From Phycisphaerae bacterium (lineage in GTDB: Bacteria; Planctomycetota; Phycisphaerae; Phycisphaerales; SM1A02), in the NCBI GenBank assembly GCA_016845245.1, contig JAERSY010000060.1:1-59370 (forward strand): 59,370 bases of DNA, in the 5' to 3' direction. The position numbers were made by a program, and so were the translations under genes. The notes under the pieces were generated by a model that was not told the DNA's origin, did not search any database, and was given only the letters and a program-made list of their open reading frames with translations. Positions 9,191 through 17,254 of this stretch are shown piece by piece (the stretch's first letter is position 1; every line of letters begins with the position of its first letter).

Positions 9191-9229
9191 GAACATCGGT
9201 TGACATTGCCGATGAATTTGTCATCCTAT
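9191..9229 (+). promoter_or_regulatory. recA promoter with overlapping dyad (candidate SOS operator)
   Basis: A TTGACA -35 lies at 9200-9205. The dyad CATCGG (9194-9199) / CCGATG (9209-9214) is perfect, with a 9-base spacer that contains this -35. GAAC-N4-GTTG (9191-9202) also resembles the Gram-positive LexA box GAAC-N4-GTTC with one mismatch. The -10 is weak (TCCTAT at 9224-9229, 18-base spacing). Confidence 0.45.
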
Positions 9230-9272
9230 CAGAAACCTAACAAACGGAACTCTATTGAAGGAGCACTTTGAG

Positions 9273-10502
9273 ATGACAACAGCAACACTAAACGGCAAAG
9301 CCGACAAAAAGAAACCCGCTCGAAAAACTGCAAAAGCAGGCGTTAAAGATGAAAAGGGCGGTATCGTATGTGATGATAGAACACAAAGTGCTTCAAAACC
9401 ACGGAAGGCGAAGACATCAATGGCAACTAAAACGAAGAAGACGGACGCGAAAGCGAGTTCGATGATTGAAGACAAGGGGAAGCGGCAAGCGTTAGAAAAC
9501 GCACTTTCTCAAATCGATAAGGCATTTGGAAGTGGCGCAATCATGCGTCTCAATGGCGAAGACGCAAACGCAATTCCAGCCATCTCAACAGGTGCAATCA
9601 GTTTGGATTTAGCGCTTGGCGGAAAAGGCATGCCGCGCGGCAGAGTCATCGAGATTTTTGGCCCTGAGTCATCAGGTAAAACAACACTTGCATTGAACAT
9701 TGCGGCGCAAGCACAAAAGGGTGGCGTCGCTGCATTCATCGATGCGGAGCACGCGCTTGATCCAGTCTGGGCAAAACAACTTGGCGTCGACGTCGATGCA
9801 CTGCTTGTGTCGCAACCAGACACGGGCGAGCAAGCGCTTGAGATTTGCGAAATGCTCGTACGCTCTAACGCAGTCGATGTCGTCGTCGTTGACTCGGTTG
9901 CAGCGCTCATCCCAAGAGCTGAGATTGAAGGCGAAATGGGCGACACGCACGTTGGCTTGCAAGCACGATTGATGAGTCAAGCAATGCGAAAGCTCACTGG
10001 AGCAATTGCAAAAAGCGATTGCATGGTCATCTTTATCAACCAAATCCGTGAGAAGATTGGCGTGATGTTTGGCAATCCTGAAACAACACCGGGCGGTCGC
10101 GCTCTAAAGTTCTATTCATCCATTCGTGTGGACATCCGCCGTATCGGTTCTATCAAAGATGGCGATAAGCCAATCGGTAACAGAGTGCGTGCTCGCGTTG
10201 TGAAAAACAAAACGGCTCCACCATTTAGAACAGCTGAGTTTGACATCATGTTCAATGAAGGCATTAGTTTGACTGGCGACCTCATTGACCTAGCGTGTGA
10301 GGATGGCATTGTTGCCAAGAGCGGTTCATGGTTTAGTTATGGTGAAACTCGTCTCGGTCAGGGCAGAGAAAATGCTAAGCAGTTCATCAAGGACAATATG
10401 GAATTGTTTGATGAGATTAAGCATAAGGTCTTGGTTGCACGAGGTGTGCTTGAAGGCGATGTAGTGGAAGAGCCCTCAGCTGAGACTGAACCAGCAGAGT
10501 AA
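9273..10502 (+). CDS. recA: Recombinase RecA with long basic N-terminal tail
   Basis: RecA forms the DNA filament for homologous recombination and SOS induction. Walker [10 protein letters not shown] is at residues 130-138 and the DNA-binding loop region with the [14 protein letters not shown] segment is intact, so the core is canonical. About 65 residues rich in lysine, alanine and serine precede the core, whereas E. coli RecA has almost none. The ATG at 9273 has AAGGAG upstream. A second in-frame ATG at 9420 (residue 50) also has GGAAGG about 11 bases upstream, so a shorter form may be made. The C-terminus is acidic as usual. A strong terminator follows, so the gene is monocistronic. Confidence 0.96.
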   Translation: MTTATLNGKADKKKPARKTAKAGVKDEKGGIVCDDRTQSASKPRKAKTSMATKTKKTDAKASSMIEDKGKRQALENALSQIDKAFGSGAIMRLNGEDANAIPAISTGAISLDLALGGKGMPRGRVIEIFGPESSGKTTLALNIAAQAQKGGVAAFIDAEHALDPVWAKQLGVDVDALLVSQPDTGEQALEICEMLVRSNAVDVVVVDSVAALIPRAEIEGEMGDTHVGLQARLMSQAMRKLTGAIAKSDCMVIFINQIREKIGVMFGNPETTPGGRALKFYSSIRVDIRRIGSIKDGDKPIGNRVRARVVKNKTAPPFRTAEFDIMFNEGISLTGDLIDLACEDGIVAKSGSWFSYGETRLGQGRENAKQFIKDNMELFDEIKHKVLVARGVLEGDVVEEPSAETEPAE

Positions 10503-10523
10503 GTAGAATCATTCCTGAATTGA

Positions 10524-10559
10524 GCATGGAAGGTCTAATGCGATCTTCCATGCTTTTTT
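10524..10559 (+). terminator. Rho-independent terminator of recA
   Basis: GCATGGAAG (10524-10532) pairs with CTTCCATGC (10545-10553). The stem extends inward by three more pairs including one G-U, the loop is 6 bases, and TTTTTT follows directly. Confidence 0.92.
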
Positions 10560-10586
10560 CTTGGTACAAGCATGGGTATTCTCAAG

Positions 10587-10592
10587 TATTGT
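10587..10592 (+). promoter_or_regulatory. -10-like hexamer, MFS transporter gene
   Basis: TATTGT is followed by 7 bases and then GTG at 10600. It lies just after the recA terminator and no ribosome binding site is visible. Confidence 0.3.
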
Positions 10593-10599
10593 GTGCAAT

Positions 10600-11862
10600 G
10601 TGAATGCACGCGATGTTACGACTGCGCCTCCGATTCCTCGCAAGGGGCTCGTCTCACTGCTCGTAGCGCAGTTCATGGGGGCTGCCAATGACAACATCTT
10701 AAAGACGCTTTTAAGTTTTGCAGTGGTCCGCGGCATATGGGAAGGCAAACTCGGTGAGGGCGGGCAGGGGCTCATTGCGTTGTGTTTGTTTGTGCCCTTT
10801 ATTATTTTCTCTGGCTGGGCAGGGCCACTGTCTGACAAGTATTCAAAACGGACGATTGCAGTAAGCATGAAGTGTTGCGAGGTGCCACTTGCATTGATGG
10901 GTGGACTCGGTTTCGTAACGGGCACGTTTTGGCTCACCGCACTTGCGATGGTATTGCTTGCCATTCAATCGACTTTCTTTGCGCCGTCTAAGTATGGCAT
11001 GATTCCAGAAATTGTTAATGAACAAGACGTAAGCAAAGCCAATGGTTTGCTGAATATGTTCACAAACATCGCAGTCATTGTGGGCATGCTTATTGCTGGA
11101 TTTTTAAGTGATTCAATCAACACCAATAACAATGGTCAAAACTCGTTATGGTTCCCACTCATTGCAATGGTGGGTGTTTCACTCATAGGGCTCATTGCAA
11201 TTCTCTGGCTTCCGAAATTACAAGCAATCAACCCTGAGCGTTCACTGCCGCTCAATGGTTTTGCATCGTACGCATCATCTGTTCGTGAAATGTCAAAGAC
11301 GCCTCTTCTTCGCGCTGCAATTGCTTGGGCTAACTTTTACTTCATTGCGACAGTTGCGCTTCTCATCGTAACTGAACTTGGTGTATTGCTTGATGTCAGT
11401 GATTCGATTGTGTCTTACATGCTCGCAGGCCTTGGGGTTTCTGTTGGTGTTGGCTCGATACTTTCAGGTTACATTTCCAAAGGTCATATCAATGTACGCA
11501 TTTCGAGATATAGCGCCTTTGCGATGGTCATATCGCTCTTTGGATTAGGCGTATTGCCCCCAAGTTTAGGATTTATGTCGGTTGGACTTTTTGTCGTAGG
11601 CATTACTGCTGGCATGTATGCAGTCCCTATTCAATCACTCTTGCAAGTGCTTTCAACGCCTGAGCGAAGGGGTCAGATTTTAGCGACCACGAACGCCATG
11701 TCATTTTCGTTTATGGCAATTGCTTCTCTTTTATATTGGATTGGAAGGCCATTGTTTGGCGATGCGCCCCAACACATCTTTATCGTTTGTAGCGTCGTTG
11801 CGATTCTCTGTTGGTTCCTCACGCTAAAACTGCATATCGCTGTTGTGAAGCATGAGCAGTGA
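10600..11862 (+). CDS. MFS transporter, LplT-like
   Basis: This inner-membrane protein has about twelve transmembrane helices. The first helix carries QFMGAANDNILK, and STFFAPSKYGMIPE follows helix 4; both are close to signatures of the lysophospholipid transporter LplT group, which flips lysophospholipids inward for re-acylation. Substrate is inferred only. The start is uncertain: the frame is open from 10561 (TTG), but that codon sits on the recA terminator. GTG at 10600 is preceded by TATTGT at the leaderless spacing; GTG at 10591 is the alternative. PlsC, which acylates related lipids, is encoded 15 kb away and not linked. Confidence 0.8.
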   Translation: MNARDVTTAPPIPRKGLVSLLVAQFMGAANDNILKTLLSFAVVRGIWEGKLGEGGQGLIALCLFVPFIIFSGWAGPLSDKYSKRTIAVSMKCCEVPLALMGGLGFVTGTFWLTALAMVLLAIQSTFFAPSKYGMIPEIVNEQDVSKANGLLNMFTNIAVIVGMLIAGFLSDSINTNNNGQNSLWFPLIAMVGVSLIGLIAILWLPKLQAINPERSLPLNGFASYASSVREMSKTPLLRAAIAWANFYFIATVALLIVTELGVLLDVSDSIVSYMLAGLGVSVGVGSILSGYISKGHINVRISRYSAFAMVISLFGLGVLPPSLGFMSVGLFVVGITAGMYAVPIQSLLQVLSTPERRGQILATTNAMSFSFMAIASLLYWIGRPLFGDAPQHIFIVCSVVAILCWFLTLKLHIAVVKHEQ

Positions 11863-11898
11863 ATGTTGAACTAAAATACAATATTCATTTAGAACAAC

Positions 11899-13083
11899 AT
11901 GATCTACCTCGATAACAACGCAACGACGAAACCGCTCACTGAAGTCAATGAAGTGGTGCTATCTGCAATGAATGAAAACTGGGGAAACCCATCGAGTATT
12001 CATCGAATTGGACAAGAGGCAAGGCGGCAAGTCGATTTGGCAAGAGAATCAGTTGCAAAACTGATTGGCGCAATGCCGGCTGAGATTACATTTACTTCAG
12101 GGGGAACTGAAGCGGCGAATCTAGCAATCCAGACGGCGTGCGATACGCATCGAGATCGCAAAGTGATTGTGACAAGTCATCTTGAGCATGCTGCAGTCGG
12201 AGAAAAAGCTGACGCGCTCGCTGAGTGTGGTATGGAAGTCATTCGCCTACGTAATTGTTCAAATGGCGTGATGTGTATGGAGCACCTCAAAGAAGTTTTA
12301 GAAGAGCGAGCATCTGAGATTGCCCTTGTTTCGCTTATGTGGTGTAACAACGAAACGGGCGTCATTGAGCCAATTGAAAAAGCGACTGAGCTATGTCATA
12401 AACATGATGTACTCATTCATAGTGACGGGACGCAGTGGGTTGCGAAGATGCCAGTCAATGTCCAAGACGTGCCTGTCGATTTATTGACCTTCGCTGCACA
12501 TAAGTTTCACGGACCAAAAGGTGTCGGAGCGCTTTACGCTCGTCGTGGGATCACAGTGTCACCACTTGTTACGGGTGGTCCTCAAGAACGTGGGCGACGA
12601 GGTGGAACGGAAAATGTTCCTTCAATTCTCGGTTTTGGCATTGCATGCGAAAGTGCAATTGAATGGCTCAGCGAAGAAAACATTAAGGCGATGGAAGCGA
12701 ATAAGGCGCTCTTTGAAGATACGCTCAAAGAAGCCATGCCTGAGATTTCAGTTAACTCATCCGGTGCAGACAGAGCATGGACCACATCTTCAATTCTCTT
12801 TCCGGGTGTCAAAGGTGAACTGATGCTCCTTGTGTTATCAGAGAACGGTGTGTGTGCTTCTTCCGGCTCAGCGTGTTCGAGTGGCGCACTTAAAGAATCA
12901 AAAGTCATTGAGGCGCTTGGCACACCTGATGAAGGCGAGTGGGGTGCAGTCCGATTTAGTTTCGCTCGCACGACGACCAAAGATGATTTGCTTCAGGCGG
13001 TTGAGGCAGTCAAAACATCAGTGAATACAATTGAATCAATCGTGAATGCCGCTTCGCCGGCTATTGTGCCCCAGCAGGGCTGA
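11899..13083 (+). CDS. Cysteine desulfurase, IscS/NifS family
   Basis: This PLP enzyme takes sulfur from cysteine as a protein-bound persulfide for Fe-S clusters and thiolated tRNA. The opening DNNATTKP, the PLP lysine in AAHKFHGPKG (K202), RGGTENV (235-240) and the active-site loop SSGSACSSG (C326) are all present. The 394-aa length matches IscS. No iscU, iscA or regulator is adjacent, so it may serve as the general desulfurase, including for mnmA elsewhere in the window. There is no Shine-Dalgarno site; TACAAT (11877-11882) lies 16 bases before the ATG, giving at most a very short leader. Confidence 0.93.
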   Translation: MIYLDNNATTKPLTEVNEVVLSAMNENWGNPSSIHRIGQEARRQVDLARESVAKLIGAMPAEITFTSGGTEAANLAIQTACDTHRDRKVIVTSHLEHAAVGEKADALAECGMEVIRLRNCSNGVMCMEHLKEVLEERASEIALVSLMWCNNETGVIEPIEKATELCHKHDVLIHSDGTQWVAKMPVNVQDVPVDLLTFAAHKFHGPKGVGALYARRGITVSPLVTGGPQERGRRGGTENVPSILGFGIACESAIEWLSEENIKAMEANKALFEDTLKEAMPEISVNSSGADRAWTTSSILFPGVKGELMLLVLSENGVCASSGSACSSGALKESKVIEALGTPDEGEWGAVRFSFARTTTKDDLLQAVEAVKTSVNTIESIVNAASPAIVPQQG

Positions 13084-13138
13084 TTTTAGGATTTGCGTTG
13101 ATTTAACCGCAGAAACCCTAACAAAAACCTATCAAATG

Positions 13139-13158
13139 ACTGACATGATGTTGTCAGT
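13139..13158. promoter_or_regulatory. Inverted repeat upstream of the small gene
   Basis: ACTGAC (13139-13144) and GTCAGT (13153-13158) form a perfect 6-bp dyad with an 8-base spacer, about 70 bp ahead of the start at 13230. It could be an operator; there is no T-run, so it is not a standard terminator. Confidence 0.3.
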
Positions 13159-13229
13159 GGGGTAGACGATACTTCTCTTGCACAGGAAGAAACAGTGCAT
13201 CTGGCACTTTAGCAACAGGAGAATCAATC

Positions 13230-13487
13230 ATGGTTATGCGAATCAATCACATCGAACTTCACAGAACAATTCAAGACAGCGCTGGCGTCATTGGTGGACG
13301 CGCTCGCGTGAGTCATACGCCCCAGGTTTCAACTTCAACGCCTCGGCCAGAGGATAAGCCAAGGCGTTTCTCGATTCATCTCTTTGAAACGCCCAGTTCA
13401 AACTCGGTTCGATGCATCGAACTTGATGAGACGCTACTTACAGGGCGACTTGACGATGACATTGAGATTCTGGGCATGTGTGGCTAA
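13230..13487 (+). CDS. Small hypothetical protein
   Basis: This 85-residue protein has no signal peptide or membrane segment. It is rich in arginine, serine and threonine in the middle and acidic at the end. AGGAG lies 8-9 bases before the ATG, which is strong support that it is translated; a second Met two codons on is an alternative. It sits in the gap between the cysteine desulfurase and the rRNA methyltransferase-like gene, with its own dyad-containing upstream region. I do not recognise a family and cannot assign a function. Confidence 0.55.
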   Translation: MVMRINHIELHRTIQDSAGVIGGRARVSHTPQVSTSTPRPEDKPRRFSIHLFETPSSNSVRCIELDETLLTGRLDDDIEILGMCG

Positions 13488-13501
13488 TACACATCTTGTA
13501 T

Positions 13502-13507
13502 TAAAAT
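13502..13507 (+). promoter_or_regulatory. -10-like hexamer, rRNA methyltransferase-like gene
   Basis: TAAAAT followed by 6 bases and the ATG at 13514. No ribosome binding site; no clear -35. Confidence 0.45.
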
Positions 13508-13513
13508 GTGTGA

Positions 13514-14479
13514 ATGAGCGAGATTCAATCTGCCGAATCGAAACTACCACCAAGAGCACTTGAGAGGTTGCGGGATATTCTTGGGGATGACTTTGAATCT
13601 GTTATTGAATCATTTTCTAGCGATAGGGTGGTGACGTTTAGGGTTAACACGCTCAGGGGAACACGCGATGAAGTCTTGAGTGAAATTGCAAACTCCGCGC
13701 TTAAGGTAGAGCCCATCGATTGGTGCCCCGATGCATTTGTCCTTAAAGATGGGACGATACGCGAACTGCAAGCACTCGACGTCTACCAAGAGGGCAAGGT
13801 CTACATTCAATCAACTTCAAGCATGCTTGCGGCACACCTGCTTCAAGTAAGTGAAGGTATGGCAGTCTTAGACATGTGTGCCGCGCCTGGCTCAAAGACA
13901 AGTTTGATTGCTGCGATCATGAATAACAAGGGTCGCATCATCGCAAACGATCGTTCTAAGAAACGGCTTTACCGATTACGTGAGATTCTCCAACAACAGG
14001 GCGCAACTAATGTTGAAGTGATAAACAAACCAGCAGAACTGCTTGGCAAGACGTACACAGATTGCTTTGACAGAGTCCTCGTCGATGTGCCGTGCAGTGG
14101 TGAAGGGCGGTTCAGGATGGAGAAGCCCGTTCGCATGTCACGCTGGAGTGAACAATCAATCAAAACGCTTGCCAAACTCCAACAACAAATACTTTCTTCA
14201 GCACTTAGGTGTGTAAAGGTAGGCGGTCATGTGGTGTATTCAACGTGCACGTTTGCGCCCGAAGAAAATGAAATGGTGCTTGATAAAGTGTTAAGGAAGC
14301 AGTCTGTTCATGCGAACATCATCCAAGCGCCTCAAGCAACACTAGCCAACATCGTGCGAGAACCACTCACAAGCTTTCAAGAGTGGACAACTTCGATCGA
14401 TTTATCGAATGCCCTTCGAATCGTTCCAAGTGCATTGACGACTGGCTTTTTTATCGCTGTGATTCAGCGAACGCGTTAA
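13514..14479 (+). CDS. RsmB/NOP2/Sun-family RNA m5C methyltransferase
   Basis: This SAM-dependent enzyme is expected to make 5-methylcytosine in rRNA or tRNA. The SAM-binding motif DMCAAPGSKTS is at residues 120-130. Both family cysteines are present: C194 in DVPCSGEG and the nucleophile C245 in STCTFAPEENE. The 321-aa length lacks the N-terminal NusB-like domain of RsmB and the C-terminal PUA-like region of RsmF, so the exact target is uncertain. It starts about 27 bp after the small gene with its own -10-like hexamer. Its stop shares TTAA with the convergent WYL regulator gene (4-bp overlap). Confidence 0.88.
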   Translation: MSEIQSAESKLPPRALERLRDILGDDFESVIESFSSDRVVTFRVNTLRGTRDEVLSEIANSALKVEPIDWCPDAFVLKDGTIRELQALDVYQEGKVYIQSTSSMLAAHLLQVSEGMAVLDMCAAPGSKTSLIAAIMNNKGRIIANDRSKKRLYRLREILQQQGATNVEVINKPAELLGKTYTDCFDRVLVDVPCSGEGRFRMEKPVRMSRWSEQSIKTLAKLQQQILSSALRCVKVGGHVVYSTCTFAPEENEMVLDKVLRKQSVHANIIQAPQATLANIVREPLTSFQEWTTSIDLSNALRIVPSALTTGFFIAVIQRTR

Positions 14480-15462
14480 GTCGCCTGCGCTTCTTGATAC
14501 AGGGAAAGCGTCTGCTCTGCTAAGGATTGAACTCGATTACGTAACTCAAGTGGCTTGACGACTTCACAGTTTGGTCCCATTGAAAGCACCCACCAAACAA
14601 TTTCTTCTAGACCAGAAACTGTGCATGTTAATGTGCAGGAATCATCATCATGCCATTCAATGTTTTGTGTTGGGTGCCACGTCGTATCACTCACCGTTTG
14701 AGAGAAGGGATGTTTAAAGTGAAGTTCAACTTCAAAGTCTTCTTCACCTGAAATCATGTTCCACGCATTACCCAAATGCGAGTCAAGATTAAATGAAGGT
14801 GGAATGTCATACGTCAAACTCGTTGGTTCAATTGCAATGAACCGGCTCAATTTAAGTGTGCGTATGGCGTCTCGCCCTTCATGAAAACCGACGACATACC
14901 ACGCTCGTGTTCCAAAGAAAAGCGCATATGGATGAAACAAAAAGGGTTCGTCATGGTTGGTTGAAGAGGTGCTTTCATATTTACAGTTCAGCATTGTTTT
15001 TGACAACAGTGATTGTTGCACTTTGTCATAGACATCTTCATAGCCGCCCTCGTCAGTCGTTTTTGTCGACCGGAGTTGCATGGTACTTAACCGATTCAAC
15101 AACTCATCCTTCACATCGAACGGAAGTTGAGAGAGAATCTTGTTCATCGCCATTGATGCTGGTTTTGCAAATGGAATTGCGCCTGAATCAGCAAGCGTTT
15201 CAACGAGTGTTGCAATTGATAGCGCTTCTTCAAACGTGAGTCGAACGGGTGGCATAAAGAATGCGCCGTTGATTCGATATCCTTCGTCGCCACTCCCAGA
15301 TTCAACTGGGATGCCTGCTTCACGAATCTGGTCGATATCGCGGTACACGTTGCGTTCTGATGTTTCACATTTCTCTGCGAGTGCTTTCGCAGTCCAACCA
15401 CGCTGCGCTTGGATAAGCGAAATGATTTCAAGTAGCCGGTGTATTCTTGTGTACTTTGCCAT
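14476..15462 (-). CDS. WYL-domain transcriptional regulator (YafY type)
   Basis: A DeoR-like helix-turn-helix occupies about residues 1-60 (ALAEKCETSERNVYRDID). The rest matches the WYL domain, with HPYALFFGTRAWYVVGF in the middle and a C-terminal WCX-like extension. Such proteins are ligand- or nucleic-acid-responsive transcription factors. I chose the start at 15462 (MAKYTRIHRLLEII) because it gives the usual N-terminus; the open frame runs on to 15498 without support. A perfect palindrome touches the start codon and contains a TACTCT hexamer 6 bases before it, so autoregulation is likely. The effector and regulon are not visible. Confidence 0.85.
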   Translation of the reverse strand: MAKYTRIHRLLEIISLIQAQRGWTAKALAEKCETSERNVYRDIDQIREAGIPVESGSGDEGYRINGAFFMPPVRLTFEEALSIATLVETLADSGAIPFAKPASMAMNKILSQLPFDVKDELLNRLSTMQLRSTKTTDEGGYEDVYDKVQQSLLSKTMLNCKYESTSSTNHDEPFLFHPYALFFGTRAWYVVGFHEGRDAIRTLKLSRFIAIEPTSLTYDIPPSFNLDSHLGNAWNMISGEEDFEVELHFKHPFSQTVSDTTWHPTQNIEWHDDDSCTLTCTVSGLEEIVWWVLSMGPNCEVVKPLELRNRVQSLAEQTLSLYQEAQAT

Positions 15463-15478
15463 GTGTATAGAGTACACA
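15462..15478. promoter_or_regulatory. Palindrome at the WYL regulator start (candidate operator)
   Basis: TGTGTA (15462-15467), 5 spacer bases and TACACA (15473-15478) form a perfect dyad. On the minus strand it includes TACTCT ending 6 bases before the ATG. A further TGTGTA half-site lies at 15449-15454 inside the gene. Binding here would block transcription directly. Confidence 0.5.
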
Positions 15479-15497
15479 GTGGTAGCCCCCGATGCCA

Positions 15498-15529
15498 TTG
15501 GTGTGCCGAACTTTCGTTCGGCACACCAA
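15498..15529 (-). terminator. 14-bp perfect hairpin after the PAP-CTERM gene
   Basis: Bases 15498-15511 are fully complementary to 15516-15529; on the minus strand the loop is GAAA, a stable GNRA tetraloop. It lies 12 bp after the stop of the gene ending at 15541. No T-run follows, so it could be a factor-assisted terminator or mRNA stabiliser. Confidence 0.65.
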
Positions 15530-15540
15530 CCGTCTTAAGA

Positions 15541-15999
15541 TTAAGCACGCCTTCGTTTAACGGAAGAGGCAAGCCCTATGAGAAGTAAAGGAATTGCAGA
15601 TGGAGCAGGAACAGTGCCGCCACCCCCAATACCTTTGGATCTATCATCAACCCGTGCAGCTGAAATCGCGTCGAGTTGAGGTAGCGTGAACTCAGTACTC
15701 AATGATGAAGTTGAATTAGTTTGGCTAGCAATCCAATCTTCTTTTTTATTGAGAACATCTAACTCAATGAGTGAAATGGTGCTGAGATCACTTAGGGAGG
15801 AAGGGTCTAGTGTAGGCATATCCCATTTACTGTTCGGTTTACCAATCGTTGATTTGTAAACAGGATCTTGGCCTGTGTGACCAAAGACTGTGATCTTTGG
15901 GACGTCTTTCTTGCTTAATGACGCTGGACCAGCAACTGCAATGTGTGTACAGCCGAGAATCGCAACGATGGTAAAGAAAGTGGTTTTAAAAAGTGTCAT
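15541..15999 (-). CDS. Small exported protein with PAP-type PEP-CTERM tail
   Basis: The 152-residue product has a signal peptide (residues 1-23, ending AVAGP) and a C-terminal sorting signal: glycine spacer, VPAPSA, a hydrophobic stretch and the basic end KRRRA. This is the PEP-CTERM plan processed by exosortases, in the PAP variant common in Phycisphaerae. The region between is serine- and leucine-rich with no known domain. The start at 15999 is set by AGGAGG 6 bases upstream; the longer frame overlaps the upstream gene. It starts 10 bp after the XRE-TPR gene stop, so the two are co-transcribed. A very stable hairpin follows. The role is unknown. Confidence 0.75.
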   Translation of the reverse strand: MTLFKTTFFTIVAILGCTHIAVAGPASLSKKDVPKITVFGHTGQDPVYKSTIGKPNSKWDMPTLDPSSLSDLSTISLIELDVLNKKEDWIASQTNSTSSLSTEFTLPQLDAISAARVDDRSKGIGGGGTVPAPSAIPLLLIGLASSVKRRRA

Positions 16000-16009
16000 G
16001 GGTTCCTCC

Positions 16010-17254
16010 TTAATCTTGAACGATGTTGCCACAATTAAGGATTGACCAACCCATATCTCGGAACTGAGGGAAGCGTCCCATCGTTCCAGTGATGAGTCGA
16101 ATATCTTCTTGGTCAATCACAACAGGAATATCTTGGCCAGTCCAACCAACGAGTCGTTTCCGTCCTTCAAACTGCATCGAGAATACTCGTTCTCGCATAG
16201 ACCAGTGATTCAGACAGTTTGCAATCTCGTCAGCTTTATTGGTAAAGAGTGCCATGTATCTTTGAATGTCTTTTTCATCAGCAATATGACGAAGCGTGAT
16301 GTTGCAACCGAAGATGCTCCACCAACCATAACTTTCAAGCCAATCGCCTTTGTCCATCGCATCGGGTTCGACAACATCATTAAAGTCATCGAGAATGCGC
16401 GCAATGGCCTCGCGCGCATCGACCTTACCAAGATAGACATCACACTCAAGAATCCCACCAAAACATGTGTGGGCAATACCACTGTATGAATCGTGAACTT
16501 CTTTACCAAGTACTTCATACTGCTTCGCAGATTCTTCGAGCGCTGCTTTCGCGTTTGATGCGTGTTGCGCTGCTTGCTCCGGATCGACATCAATCATCCG
16601 TCTTAGTGTGTGACCGAGCACGTACCATGCGTGGGCTGATGCAACGTTTTCACGTTCATTTTCTGGTGGCAGTTTTTCAAAATAATCAATGACACGCTTT
16701 GCCATTCCGTGCGCCTCATCAAGTTGCCAAAGTGTGTAATGCGCATTTGCTGTTGTTGATTGCAATAGCAATCGCAATCCAGCGTCGATTGGATACTCGC
16801 GTAATCCGTTTTGTGCGGCACTGAGTACCCTATTGAAACGGCCAAGCCCATCCCAACCACCAGCAAGGCGGTTGTAAGCACGCGCGCGTTCATCTGGCAT
16901 TGTTGCGACTTGCAATTGCATTTCAGCGATTTTCACAAGCCGTTCATACTCACCATTTCGATGTGCATCTTGTGCTTTTTCATCGAGCAATTCAAATGAA
17001 GTGTCCATTGGAATGTCTATTGGTTCATCACCATTCCAAATCCAATGCGCGACTTCTTCAATTGACCAATCTAAAACCTCCGACAGTTCTAAAACGAGGT
17101 CAAACTTTGGGTTCCCACTTTCTGGACACAGTTTTGTGGGATCCCGCCCAATTTTTTGCGCAAGCTCTCTTCGATTCCACCCTCTATAAGCTTGCGCAAG
17201 ATCGAACAGTTGTTCGAGCCTACCCTTCCTGTTTGCTTGAAGTGTTTGTGACAT
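16010..17254 (-). CDS. XRE-type HTH protein with TPR-like C-terminal region
   Basis: Residues about 10-65 form an XRE-like helix-turn-helix (GWNRRELAQKIGRDP, then VLELSEVLDWSIEEVA). The remaining 340 residues are helical with TPR-like spacing, for example AHRNGEYERLVKIAE and ARAYNRLAGGWDGLGRFNR. The product is 414 aa, near the size of peptide-sensing RNPP regulators such as NprR, but I see no specific RNPP residue pattern and the resemblance is architectural. AGGAG lies 6 bases before the ATG. It precedes the PAP-CTERM gene by 10 bp in one operon. It probably regulates transcription in response to a protein or peptide partner; that is inference. Confidence 0.7.
   Translation of the reverse strand: MSQTLQANRKGRLEQLFDLAQAYRGWNRRELAQKIGRDPTKLCPESGNPKFDLVLELSEVLDWSIEEVAHWIWNGDEPIDIPMDTSFELLDEKAQDAHRNGEYERLVKIAEMQLQVATMPDERARAYNRLAGGWDGLGRFNRVLSAAQNGLREYPIDAGLRLLLQSTTANAHYTLWQLDEAHGMAKRVIDYFEKLPPENERENVASAHAWYVLGHTLRRMIDVDPEQAAQHASNAKAALEESAKQYEVLGKEVHDSYSGIAHTCFGGILECDVYLGKVDAREAIARILDDFNDVVEPDAMDKGDWLESYGWWSIFGCNITLRHIADEKDIQRYMALFTNKADEIANCLNHWSMRERVFSMQFEGRKRLVGWTGQDIPVVIDQEDIRLITGTMGRFPQFRDMGWSILNCGNIVQD

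Noticed and set aside
9255-9272. TTG start for recA
   Set aside because: It overlaps the AAGGAG site that properly serves ATG 9273.
16000-16116. Longer N-terminus of the PAP-CTERM protein
   Set aside because: It would overlap the XRE-TPR gene by more than 100 bp and bury the signal peptide; AGGAGG points to the ATG at 15999.
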